In this document: piece by piece, positions 51,288 through 59,932 of the stretch
Numbering within the stretch: position 1 is the first letter of the stretch
Layout: each line of letters begins with the position of its first letter
From: Acidobacteriota bacterium
Lineage (GTDB): Bacteria; Acidobacteriota; Terriglobia; Acidiferrales; UBA7541
Assembly (NCBI GenBank): GCA_013289695.1
Contig: JABCZK010000003.1
Span: 1 to 64,000, forward strand
Direction of reading: 5' to 3'
Length of the DNA: 64,000 bases
The notes under the pieces: generated by a model
What the model saw: the letters and a program-made list of their open reading frames with translations, nothing else
What the model was told of the DNA's origin: nothing
The model's database searches: none
Position numbers and translations under genes: made by a program

Positions 51288-54200
51288 ATGTCAAAATTCT
51301 TCATCAACCGACCCATCGTTGCGATCGTCATTTCGATCATCACGGTGATCGCCGGTGTCGTGGCGATGGCGAAGCTGCCGGTTGCCCAACTGCCAGATAT
51401 CGTTCCTCCTCAGATCAACGTGTCTGCCACCTATACCGGAGCGGATGCACTGACGATTGAGCAATCGGTTGCCACACCTTTGGAACAGCAGATGAATGGC
51501 GTGGACAACATGCTCTACATGATGTCTACGAATGCCAACGACGGCACCATGACCCTGAAGGTGACTTATGACGTTGGGACGAACGTGGATATCGACCAGG
51601 TCAACACCCAGAATCGGGTCTCCCAGGCCAGTCCCAATCTACCCACCTCGGTCAATCAATACGGCGTGACGGTTAAGAAGTTGATGGGACTTCCCCTTCT
51701 GGTTATTTCTCTTTATTCGCCGAAAGGCAACTACAGTGGGCAATTCCTCGGGAACTACGCCACCATCAATGTCAATGACGCCCTGCTGCGCGTTCCAGGA
51801 GTGGGCCAAGTCACCAATTTTGGGGCTGCGGATTATGCCATGCGCATTTGGGTGAAGCCGGATCAGCTGACAAAACTCGGCATGACCGTCACTGATCTGA
51901 CGAATGCGATTCAACAACAGAGCTCCGTCAATCCGGCGGGCCAGATCGGCGCAGAGCCAGCTCCCAAGGGGCAGCAATTTACTTATGCGGTCCGCGCTCC
52001 GGGCCGGCTCGTCAATCCCGAAGAATTTGGCAACGTGATCGTGCGTCAAAATTCGGACGGTTCTACGGTGCGCCTGAAAGATGTTTCACGCATCGAGTTG
52101 GGCTCACTGATCTACCAGCAAATCGGCCGATTCAACGGAAACGCCGCCGTGATTATTTGCGTTTACCAGGCTCCTGGGTCCAATGCCTTGGCTGTGGCAA
52201 AACAGGTTAAGGCGCAGCTGGAAGACCTAAAGACCCGGTTCCCGGAAGGCCTGGAATACGCGATCGCTATGGACACGACGCTGCCTATCACCGAAGGGAT
52301 GAAAGAGATTGTCACGACCCTACTGGAAGCGATCTTTCTGGTCATCATCGTGGTGTTCCTATTCCTGCAAAATTGGCGCGCGACCCTCATCCCGCTGCTT
52401 GCCGTGCCCGTCTCGCTGATCGGGACGTTCGCAATCTTTCCAATGTTGGGTTTTTCCATCAACACGCTCTCGCTTTTTGGCCTGATTCTTGCGATCGGCC
52501 TTGTCGTGGACGACGCCATCGTGGTCGTCGAAGCTGTGGAACATCATATTGAACATGGCCTGACACCGAAGGAAGCCACGTTGAAAGCGATGGACGAAGT
52601 GTCCGGCCCCGTAATCGGGATCGCCTTGGTGCTTTCTTCCGTATTCATCCCGATGGCAGCACTCGGGGGCATCAAGGGTTTGCTGAACCAGCAATTCGCC
52701 ATCACCATTGCGATCTCCGTACTGATCTCGGCATTCAACGCGCTGACGCTTTCGCCTGCACTCGCAGCGCTTATGCTGAGGCCGCGAAAAAAGTCGAAGG
52801 GTCCACTCGGGAAATTTTTCGACTTGTTCAACAAGGGTTTCGGGAAAATGACCGGTGGCTACGTGAACTGGAGCCACGTGCTCATCCGACGGTGGGTCCT
52901 GTCACTTCTTCTGCTTGTAGGAATTTCCGTTGTCGCTGTGGGAATGGGGAAAAGCCTTCCGACAAGTTTTATCCCTGAAGAAGACCAGGGTTATGCGTTC
53001 CTGCAGATTCAACTGCCTGATGCCGCCTCCCTGCAACGGACAGATGCGGTGATGCGCAAGATTGATGACATGCTATCGCACACGCACGGCGTCAAGAGCT
53101 TTAGCGGGATTTCCGGATTCAGCCTGCTCTCGAACACTTCCGCCTCGTATACCGGTTTCTACTTCCTTCAACTGGAGCCATGGGAAGAGCGCGTGACGCC
53201 GGAACTTTCCGCCAACGGGCTGATGCAGAGTCTCAACCGGAAAATGGGCAAGGAAATCCCCGAGGCCATTGCGTTCGCGTTCGGTCCGCCCGCTATTCCC
53301 GGCCTGGGTACGGCTGGTGGATTTACATTCATGCTGCAGGACCGCAGCGGCGGAACCGTTGAACAACTTTGGGATACTCTCGACAAGCTGACGCAAGCTG
53401 CGCGGAAGCGCCCTGAGCTTGCCCGACTGGTCAGCACGTTCCGTCCATCGGTGCCACAACTCTACGTAGAAGTTGATCAGGATCGCGTCCTGAAGCAGGG
53501 TTTGCAGTTTGGCGAGGTCTACCAGACGCTACAGGCTTTCCTGGGCGGCGCCTACGTCAACCAGTTCAATCGCTTTGGCCGTCAGTGGAAGGTTTACCTC
53601 CAAGCAGAACCGGAATATCGAACGAGCGCCGACAAAATCAACAATTTCTACGTCCGGAGTTCGAAGGGCGAGATGACGCCACTCGCCTCACTTGTTTCGA
53701 TCAAGCGCGTTTCCGGGCCGGAGTACACCAACCGCTTCAATCTGTACAGGAGCATCCAGATCAACGGTTCACCTGCTTCGGGCTACAGTTCCGGGCAAGC
53801 CATGGCGGCGATGGAGCAGGTATCGGCCGAAGTCTTGCCTGCAGGATTCGGCTACGCCTGGAGCGACATGTCGTATCAGGAAAAGACAGCTGAAGGTGGT
53901 CAGGCCATGGTTTTCGCCATGTCTTTTCTGTTCGTGTTCCTGATTTTGGCCGCGCTATATGAAAGCTGGTCGCTGCCATTCAGTGTGCTGCTATCGGTCC
54001 CGGTTGCCGTTCTCGGCGCCTATGGCGGACTGCTGTTGCGCAAATTCGATAACAACGTGTTTGCGCAAATCGGACTGGTAATGTTGATCGGGCTCACTGC
54101 CAAGAACGCCATTTTGATCGTCGAGTTCGCAATATTGGAGCACGCAAAAGGAAAGGAACTGGTGGAAGCGGCACTGGAAGGCGCACGCTTGCGGTTAAGA

Positions 54201-54440
54201 CCTATCCTGATGACTTCCTTTGCGTTCATCCTCGGATGCGTTCCTCTATGGACGGCAAAAGGTGCCGGCGCGATCGGTCGCAAGGTGTTGGGAAGCTCCG
54301 TCATTACGGGAATGACGGCGGCCACCGTGCTGGGAGTCTTCCTGGTCCCCGTTTTGTTTGTCGTCGTTGAGCGCGTTGCCAAGAAAAAGCCTCACGCGGT
54401 CGTAAGTCAACCCGCGGCGCTCGAAGAAGGACACGGTTGA
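51288..54440 (+). CDS. RND multidrug efflux permease (HAE1/AcrB family)
   Basis: A 1050-residue inner-membrane proton antiporter. Hallmarks: MSKFFINRPIVAIVISIITVIAGVVA, DIVPPQINVSATYTGADALTIEQSVATPLEQQMNGVDNMLYM, LNAIQQQSSVNPAGQIG, and the TM4 proton-relay GLILAIGLVVDDAIVVVEAVEHHIEHGL with two Asp. FIPEEDQGYAFLQIQLP starts the second half, with GLTAKNAILIVEFA and the TM10-11 region following. Twelve membrane helices and two large periplasmic loops are expected. It extrudes amphipathic toxins or drugs; the substrate is not predictable. Confidence 0.96.
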   Translation: MSKFFINRPIVAIVISIITVIAGVVAMAKLPVAQLPDIVPPQINVSATYTGADALTIEQSVATPLEQQMNGVDNMLYMMSTNANDGTMTLKVTYDVGTNVDIDQVNTQNRVSQASPNLPTSVNQYGVTVKKLMGLPLLVISLYSPKGNYSGQFLGNYATINVNDALLRVPGVGQVTNFGAADYAMRIWVKPDQLTKLGMTVTDLTNAIQQQSSVNPAGQIGAEPAPKGQQFTYAVRAPGRLVNPEEFGNVIVRQNSDGSTVRLKDVSRIELGSLIYQQIGRFNGNAAVIICVYQAPGSNALAVAKQVKAQLEDLKTRFPEGLEYAIAMDTTLPITEGMKEIVTTLLEAIFLVIIVVFLFLQNWRATLIPLLAVPVSLIGTFAIFPMLGFSINTLSLFGLILAIGLVVDDAIVVVEAVEHHIEHGLTPKEATLKAMDEVSGPVIGIALVLSSVFIPMAALGGIKGLLNQQFAITIAISVLISAFNALTLSPALAALMLRPRKKSKGPLGKFFDLFNKGFGKMTGGYVNWSHVLIRRWVLSLLLLVGISVVAVGMGKSLPTSFIPEEDQGYAFLQIQLPDAASLQRTDAVMRKIDDMLSHTHGVKSFSGISGFSLLSNTSASYTGFYFLQLEPWEERVTPELSANGLMQSLNRKMGKEIPEAIAFAFGPPAIPGLGTAGGFTFMLQDRSGGTVEQLWDTLDKLTQAARKRPELARLVSTFRPSVPQLYVEVDQDRVLKQGLQFGEVYQTLQAFLGGAYVNQFNRFGRQWKVYLQAEPEYRTSADKINNFYVRSSKGEMTPLASLVSIKRVSGPEYTNRFNLYRSIQINGSPASGYSSGQAMAAMEQVSAEVLPAGFGYAWSDMSYQEKTAEGGQAMVFAMSFLFVFLILAALYESWSLPFSVLLSVPVAVLGAYGGLLLRKFDNNVFAQIGLVMLIGLTAKNAILIVEFAILEHAKGKELVEAALEGARLRLRPILMTSFAFILGCVPLWTAKGAGAIGRKVLGSSVITGMTAATVLGVFLVPVLFVVVERVAKKKPHAVVSQPAALEEGHG

Positions 54441-55861
54441 TGCGAAGAACTTGTGCAGCCGCAGTTCTGGCGCTGTTCTTGTCTGGTTGTACCGTGGGCC
54501 CCAAATACAGCCGCCCATCACTCAAGCCCCCGACAGACTTTTACGCAGAGCGACAAATTTCCACGAGTTCGGAGGCGGATCTGGATTGGTGGGACCTCTT
54601 CAAGGATCCTGTCCTGCAAGGTCTGATTCGCGAAGCGCTGAAGAACAACTATGACTTGCAAACAGCTTTGGCCCGCGTGGAACAGGAGCGCGCACTTGCG
54701 GGTGTGACTCGGTCCGAATATTTCCCTCAAGTCGGATACGGCGCAAGCATCAACGGACAGAAAGATCCGGCTCCCCTCATTACCAGCCATACATATTATT
54801 CCTACAACTTGAACACGATCTGGGAAGTGGATCTGTTTGGGCGCATCCGCAGACTGAATGAAGCACAACGCGCTGTGTATTTTGCAAGCGAGGAAGCCAA
54901 ACGCGACGTTCGTCTTCTGGTGCTGGCAGAAGTTGCGCAGGGATACTTTCAATTGCGCGCGCTCGATACCGAACTTGAAGTTTCGCACCGCACCGTCAAG
55001 ACATTTCAGGACACTCTGGACATCTTTCAGCACAAGTTTGAAGGTGGCGCTGCTTCTGGCCTGGAGGTGGCTCGGGCACGAGCCGCTCTGGCGAACGTCG
55101 CGGCCGTAATTCCGGACCTGCAGCGACAGATTGTTGCCCAGGAAGCGGCGTTGAATCTGCTCTTGGGGCGCAACCCCGGCCCGATTGACCGAGGCAGTAC
55201 TCTGGCGGAGCAGTTCGATCCACCCGACGTACCTACCGGATTGCCTTCACAGTTGTTGGAGCGCCGGCCTGATGTTCGCGAGGCCGAGGAATCCTTGATC
55301 GCTGCTAACGCTAACGTCGGCGTCGCAAAAGCTGATTTTTTCCCGACGATTTCCTTGACGGGCCTGTTTGGCGGAATAAGTCCTCAACTTTCCGAACTCA
55401 CCGCCAGCGGCAAAGCGTGGAGCCTTGCCGGAAATTTGGCCGGCCCTATTTTTACGGCAGGCCGCTTGAAAAATGAATATCGAGCAACGCTGGCGCAACG
55501 CGACCAGGCGACTCTGGCCTTTGAGAAAACAGTTACGCAGGCGTTTGGTGAGGTCTCGTCGTCGCTCTCGGCCCATCAGGAGTTGGCCAAGGCCTACGAA
55601 AATCAGCTGACCTCCGTGGCCGCTTATCGGGAGTCAGTCCAGCTGTCCACCGTTCGGTATGACAGCGGACTCGCCAACTATCTTGAAATCATCGACGCTG
55701 AGCTCGAAATGTATCCCGCGGAACTTTCTGCAGTTAACTATGACCTCGGCCGCAAGGTGGCGCTCGTCAATCTGTATCGAGCGCTGGGAGGTAGCTGGAA
55801 CCTGAACGATTCGCAGTGGATGAGCGGGGCGTCCGCGACTGCGCCATCACTGACCCCATAA
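54440..55861 (+). CDS. Outer-membrane efflux lipoprotein (NodT/OprM family)
   Basis: A 473-residue TolC-like outer-membrane factor with lipobox at C17 (LALFLSGCTVGPKY). The NodT family begins YSRPSLKPPTDFY and has DLDWWDLFKDPVLQGLIREALKNNYDLQTALARVEQERA. Mid-protein: LLERRPDVREAEESLIAANANVGVAKADFFPTISLTGLFG; C-terminal: QVVYDSGLANYLEIIDAE-like (VRYDSGLANYLEIIDAELEM). The ATG at 54440 overlaps the permease stop by 1 nt. With the two preceding genes it completes a tripartite pump. Confidence 0.95.
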   Translation: MRRTCAAAVLALFLSGCTVGPKYSRPSLKPPTDFYAERQISTSSEADLDWWDLFKDPVLQGLIREALKNNYDLQTALARVEQERALAGVTRSEYFPQVGYGASINGQKDPAPLITSHTYYSYNLNTIWEVDLFGRIRRLNEAQRAVYFASEEAKRDVRLLVLAEVAQGYFQLRALDTELEVSHRTVKTFQDTLDIFQHKFEGGAASGLEVARARAALANVAAVIPDLQRQIVAQEAALNLLLGRNPGPIDRGSTLAEQFDPPDVPTGLPSQLLERRPDVREAEESLIAANANVGVAKADFFPTISLTGLFGGISPQLSELTASGKAWSLAGNLAGPIFTAGRLKNEYRATLAQRDQATLAFEKTVTQAFGEVSSSLSAHQELAKAYENQLTSVAAYRESVQLSTVRYDSGLANYLEIIDAELEMYPAELSAVNYDLGRKVALVNLYRALGGSWNLNDSQWMSGASATAPSLTP

Positions 55862-55891
55862 GAAACTTGACCCCCAAGTTGTGAAAGGCCT

Positions 55892-58633
55892 ATGAAATCG
55901 AGTCAGAAGCTTCCCATAGAGCATACGCAAACCAATGAGCAGAAGCGTCTAAATGCTGCGCGTGAGACCGGTGTCCCGTGGAAGAAATGGGGCCCGTACC
56001 TCAGTGAAAGGCAGTGGGGCACGGTTCGCGAAGACTACAGTCAGGACGGGAATGCGTGGAGCTACTTTAGCCACGACCAGGCCCGCGCCCGCGCTTACCG
56101 ATGGGGTGAAGATGGCCTGGCCGGCATTTCCGATGACAAACAGAGACTCTGTTTCGCGATTGCCCTGTGGAATGGGCTGGACCCAATCCTGAAGGAACGC
56201 TTGTTCGGGTTAACCAACAGCGAAGGGAATCACGGTGAGGACGTCAAAGAAAATTACTTCTACCTCGATAGCACTCCGACTCACTCCTACATGAAATATC
56301 TATACAAATATCCGCAGCAGGAGTTCCCATATCGCGATCTTGTGGAAACAAATAGGCGTCGGTCTCGGGAGGAGTTTGAGTATGAGTTAATTGATACTGG
56401 GGTGTTTGATGCCGACCGATATTTCGATGTTTTTGTCGAATATGCAAAGGCAGATGCAGAGGACATCCTGATTCGAATCACAGTTTTTAACCGCGGTCCC
56501 CAGAAAGCAGGGCTTCATCTGCTTCCGACTCTCTGGTTTCGCAACACCTGGTCGTGGGACGAGGACACCGACAAGCCCAGGCTCGGAAGCAGCCAGGACG
56601 GAATCATTTTGGCCACTCACGCGCAGCTTGGCGATCGCCTGCTGTATTGCGAAGGCAGCCCAGAACTGTTGTTCACGGAAAATGAGTCCAACGCCAGCCG
56701 TTTGTGGGGACAGCCAAATCCGTCGCCGTATGTGAAAGACGCATTTCACGATTTCATAGTCTCCGGCAAGGTCGAAGCTGTGAATCCATCCAGGAGAGGG
56801 ACGAAAGGCGCTGCGGTTTATCGTTTGGACGTGCCCACTGCGGGCAGTATGGTCATTCGGCTGCGACTGACCGCGAAACCAGTGGTCCAACCATTTGATA
56901 CATTTGACGAGATATTCGCTGCCCGTCTTGCTGATGCGAACGAGTTCTATGACAGGATCACCCCGCGCTCGTTAGGCGAAGACGAACGCCGCGTGCAACG
57001 CCAGGCGCTGGCCGGAATGCTATGGAGCAAGCAGTATTACTATTTCGATCTCGACCGCTGGTTGGAGGAACACAACGCTCATCCTCTTTTGGGAGCGGGT
57101 CAGGCGAGCGCTCGCAATGCCGAGTGGTTCCATATGTTGAACAACGACATTATTTCGATGCCCGACAAATGGGAATATCCCTGGTACGCGGCATGGGATC
57201 TCGCTTTTCATACACTCTCACTGTCACTGGTGGACTTCGACTTTGCCAAGGAACAACTCATGCTCATGTTGCGGAGCATGTACGCACATCCGAACGGACA
57301 GATTCCCGCTTACGAGTGGAACTTCAGTGATGTGAATCCGCCCGTCCATGCCTGGGCGACTCTATTCCTATACGACATCGAACGAGAACTGGGCCGAGCC
57401 GACCTGCGCTTCTTGGAGTGGTCTTTCCAGGGCCTGATGATGAATTTCAATTGGTGGGTCAACCGAAAGGATCCGCAAGGAAGGAATGTCTTCGCTGGGG
57501 GCTTCCTCGGCCTGGACAACATTGGCATCTTCGATCGCAGTGCCCAACTTCCGACAGGCGGCCACCTCGACCAGGCGGATGGCACGGCGTGGATGGCTTT
57601 CTACTGCCAAAACATGCTGGAGATCGCGCTCATTTTGGCGGAGTACAACTCCATGTATGAAGAGATTGCTTACCGGTTCCTGGAACATTTCGCCTGGATC
57701 ACGTATGCCATGGACCGGATCGGGGAGCACCACGACGAGATGTGGGACACGAATGACGGGTTCTTCTACGATCTGCTTCACCTGCCCAATGGGGATGCGA
57801 TGCGGCTGAAAGTCCGGTCCATGGTGGGATTGCTGCCTTTGTGCGCCTCGACTGTGTTCGAGGCGGACGCCGTGCAGCGTTTTCCAAAAATGCGGGAGTT
57901 GATTTCATTGTTCAAAAAGCGCCACGCGCAATTGCTAAAGCATATAGCGCCCGAGGATGAGAGTTTTGTCGGGTACGCCAGCCGCCGGCTGATGTCGGTT
58001 TGCAACAAAGAAAAGATCCAACGGATCCTGGGTTATCTGCTCGACGAAAAAGAGTTCTTCAGTCCCTATGGTATTCGTTCTTTGTCCCGCTACCATCTCG
58101 AGCATCCGTTCGTGTTCAATCTCAGGGAGCAGGAGTTCAAAGTCCAATATCTGCCTGGGGAGTCGGACAGCGGAATGTTCGGCGGGAATTCCAACTGGCG
58201 AGGGCCGGTCTGGATGCCGGTGAATGGTCTATTGATCCGGGGATTGCTCAATCTCTATCAGTTCTACGGTGATGACTTCAAGGTCGAATGTCCCACGGGT
58301 TCAGGAAGGTACATGACGCTATTCGAGGTGGCCAAAGAGATTGGGCGCAGACTTTCGAGTATCTTTCTCCGTGACGCAAGTGGTAAGCGCCCCGTCTACG
58401 GTGGAACCAAGAAGTTTCAGGAAGACCCGCATTGGAAGGATTACATTTTGTTTTACGAGTATTTTCATGGGGACAACGGGGCGGGCCTTGGGGCCAGCCA
58501 CCAGACTGGATGGACGGGAATCATCGCACGGACGCTCGATTTGTTTGCGCGTGGCAGCGCGCAAGATTGGCTTCACATCGCCAAGGACGAACTTGGGGCT
58601 AAGATGACTCGCGAGCAGGTTGCTGGCAGCTAA
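55892..58633 (+). CDS. GH63/MGH1-like glycoside hydrolase (glucosidase)
   Basis: A 913-residue (alpha/alpha)6-barrel protein of the mannosyl-oligosaccharide-glucosidase-like type. Recognisable stretches: WGPYLSERQWGTVREDYSQDGNAWSYFSHDQARARAYRWGEDGLAGISDD near the N-terminus, the catalytic-region motifs DKWEYPWYAAWDLAFHTLSLSLVDFDFAKEQLMLMLRSMYAHPNGQIPAYEWNFSDVNPPVHAWA, LDNIGIFDRSAQLPTGGHLDQADGTAWMAFYCQNML, and GMFGGNSNWRGPVWMPVNGLLIRGLLNLYQFYG. No signal peptide, so it is probably cytosolic and acts on glucosides of storage or glycolipid sugars. It follows the pump genes with a 30-bp gap, an odd combination. Confidence 0.9.
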   Translation: MKSSQKLPIEHTQTNEQKRLNAARETGVPWKKWGPYLSERQWGTVREDYSQDGNAWSYFSHDQARARAYRWGEDGLAGISDDKQRLCFAIALWNGLDPILKERLFGLTNSEGNHGEDVKENYFYLDSTPTHSYMKYLYKYPQQEFPYRDLVETNRRRSREEFEYELIDTGVFDADRYFDVFVEYAKADAEDILIRITVFNRGPQKAGLHLLPTLWFRNTWSWDEDTDKPRLGSSQDGIILATHAQLGDRLLYCEGSPELLFTENESNASRLWGQPNPSPYVKDAFHDFIVSGKVEAVNPSRRGTKGAAVYRLDVPTAGSMVIRLRLTAKPVVQPFDTFDEIFAARLADANEFYDRITPRSLGEDERRVQRQALAGMLWSKQYYYFDLDRWLEEHNAHPLLGAGQASARNAEWFHMLNNDIISMPDKWEYPWYAAWDLAFHTLSLSLVDFDFAKEQLMLMLRSMYAHPNGQIPAYEWNFSDVNPPVHAWATLFLYDIERELGRADLRFLEWSFQGLMMNFNWWVNRKDPQGRNVFAGGFLGLDNIGIFDRSAQLPTGGHLDQADGTAWMAFYCQNMLEIALILAEYNSMYEEIAYRFLEHFAWITYAMDRIGEHHDEMWDTNDGFFYDLLHLPNGDAMRLKVRSMVGLLPLCASTVFEADAVQRFPKMRELISLFKKRHAQLLKHIAPEDESFVGYASRRLMSVCNKEKIQRILGYLLDEKEFFSPYGIRSLSRYHLEHPFVFNLREQEFKVQYLPGESDSGMFGGNSNWRGPVWMPVNGLLIRGLLNLYQFYGDDFKVECPTGSGRYMTLFEVAKEIGRRLSSIFLRDASGKRPVYGGTKKFQEDPHWKDYILFYEYFHGDNGAGLGASHQTGWTGIIARTLDLFARGSAQDWLHIAKDELGAKMTREQVAGS

Positions 58634-58638
58634 AACAG

Positions 58639-58842
58639 TCAATCACCGGCAACGGGAGTCGAGACCTGTGTATAGAGATAAACCACGAGACCGATCAAGA
58701 TCAGAAGGCCCCCCATCGTCACAAAAACAATGAAGGCAATTGGAGTGGCCCACATCAAGCAAAGCGCTTCAATCAGGAGACCGATCGCCAGGCAAATGCC
58801 GGCGAACCGCATACGTTTTTCTGACTGGTTTATGCTCAACAT
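58639..58842 (-). CDS. Small two-helix membrane protein of the cytochrome operon
   Basis: A 67-residue protein with two membrane helices (FAGICLAIGLLIEALCLMW; PIAFIVFVTMGGLLILIGLVVYLY). Its ATG overlaps the NapC-like gene stop (TGATG), so it is translationally coupled. Unknown family; may assist the membrane cytochrome. Confidence 0.75.
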   Translation of the reverse strand: MLSINQSEKRMRFAGICLAIGLLIEALCLMWATPIAFIVFVTMGGLLILIGLVVYLYTQVSTPVAGD

Positions 58843-59474
58843 CAGTTACCTTTCTCCCAGAGTTTTGCGCCTTTCAAATGCGCCAGATCGTGGGCCGTGT
58901 TGTGGCAACCACTGGAGAGGCATGAAAGCTGGTTCGATTTGATCGCCGGGAGTGTGGCCGGGTCGGCGTTGTGTACCACTCCCTCTTCAAACGACCGAGC
59001 CCCTTGGTGGCAATGCAGACACTCTCGATTGTTGTAGGGCTCGTAAAGCTTGATGTCCTCTGGAGCGGGCGGCGTTCCCAGGTAGTAGATGAACACGTGC
59101 TTCAGTCCGTACATCTTTACTTTGAGGCCGCCGAACATCGCGTACTGCGTGTGGCAGGAATAGCAGGCTTCGTCGGGAGGTACGCGGTGATTTTGATAAT
59201 GTGACGCGGGAAGATGGGTGGAGTCGTCAACGAGCAAGCTCTTGCCATAATCTTCCATCGTGTGACATGACAAACAGAACGCGGTGGTCTTGGATCGTTG
59301 CATTTCGCTCGAAAAACCCAGCAGGCCGCAAAAGATCGGTAGGCAAAACATGGCGATGAAAGCGAGGATCTTCCCACCGCGACCTGCCGTGGAGCCGGGG
59401 CGAAATACCAGTACCCCGATCACTGCAGCACTGAACAAGACCAGACAGACAATCAGGATAGTCGCCTGAGGCAT
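58842..59474 (-). CDS. NapC/NirT-like tetraheme membrane cytochrome c
   Basis: About 210 residues from ATG 59474 (frame open to 59549). Two N-terminal hydrophobic segments (TILIVCLVLFSAAVIGVLVF; ILAFIAMFCLPIFCGLLG) anchor a periplasmic part with four heme sites: CLSCH, CYSCH, CLHCH and an unusual CLSSGCH (C-x4-C-H). This layout is like quinol-oxidising NapC/NirT proteins that pass electrons from menaquinol to periplasmic multiheme partners. It lies downstream of the monoheme cytochrome c and the decaheme/barrel genes. Confidence 0.82.
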   Translation of the reverse strand: MPQATILIVCLVLFSAAVIGVLVFRPGSTAGRGGKILAFIAMFCLPIFCGLLGFSSEMQRSKTTAFCLSCHTMEDYGKSLLVDDSTHLPASHYQNHRVPPDEACYSCHTQYAMFGGLKVKMYGLKHVFIYYLGTPPAPEDIKLYEPYNNRECLHCHQGARSFEEGVVHNADPATLPAIKSNQLSCLSSGCHNTAHDLAHLKGAKLWEKGN

Positions 59475-59535
59475 TGATCGGTATCCATCCTTAGCAAAGG
59501 CTGTTGGTTGCGCAACCTTTTGCAGCTCGTTGAAG

Positions 59536-59871
59536 CTATTTCGTTGCAAGCGTTCGAATGTAAGCCACCAAATCCTTGATCTGATCCGGCTTCAAGCTCT
59601 TCCCATATGCCGGCATCTTGCCCTTGCCGTCAGTGGTTATAGCAGTGAGCTCGGCGTCGCTCATCTGCTGGACCGCTGCGGAGGTCATATCCTGGGTCTT
59701 GAGCGCGGCCTTTCCCTTCCCATCGGCGCCGTGGCAGCCTGCGCACTTGGTTTTGAACGTTGCAGCCCCTGCCTGCGCATCGGCCTTCGCGTTCGTGCTG
59801 AACAAAATCAGACCTGCGAGGCAGAGCGACGCCAGTATCACCGCACGCTGATTGTTCGACGGTTTCTTCAT
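59536..59871 (-). CDS. Periplasmic monoheme cytochrome c
   Basis: A 111-residue class-I cytochrome c. Signal peptide (AVILASLCLAGLILFSTNAKA), heme site CAGCHGADGKGKAALKTQDM, axial Met in GKMPAYGKSLKPDQIKDLVAYIRTL. The start follows AGGAGG. A small soluble shuttle is the expected role in this cluster. Confidence 0.93.
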   Translation of the reverse strand: MKKPSNNQRAVILASLCLAGLILFSTNAKADAQAGAATFKTKCAGCHGADGKGKAALKTQDMTSAAVQQMSDAELTAITTDGKGKMPAYGKSLKPDQIKDLVAYIRTLATK

Positions 59872-59932
59872 GTCTCGTTCCTCCTGACTGAATTTAAGAT
59901 TCAAACCCCAACCGCTGGCAAATCTCGCTACG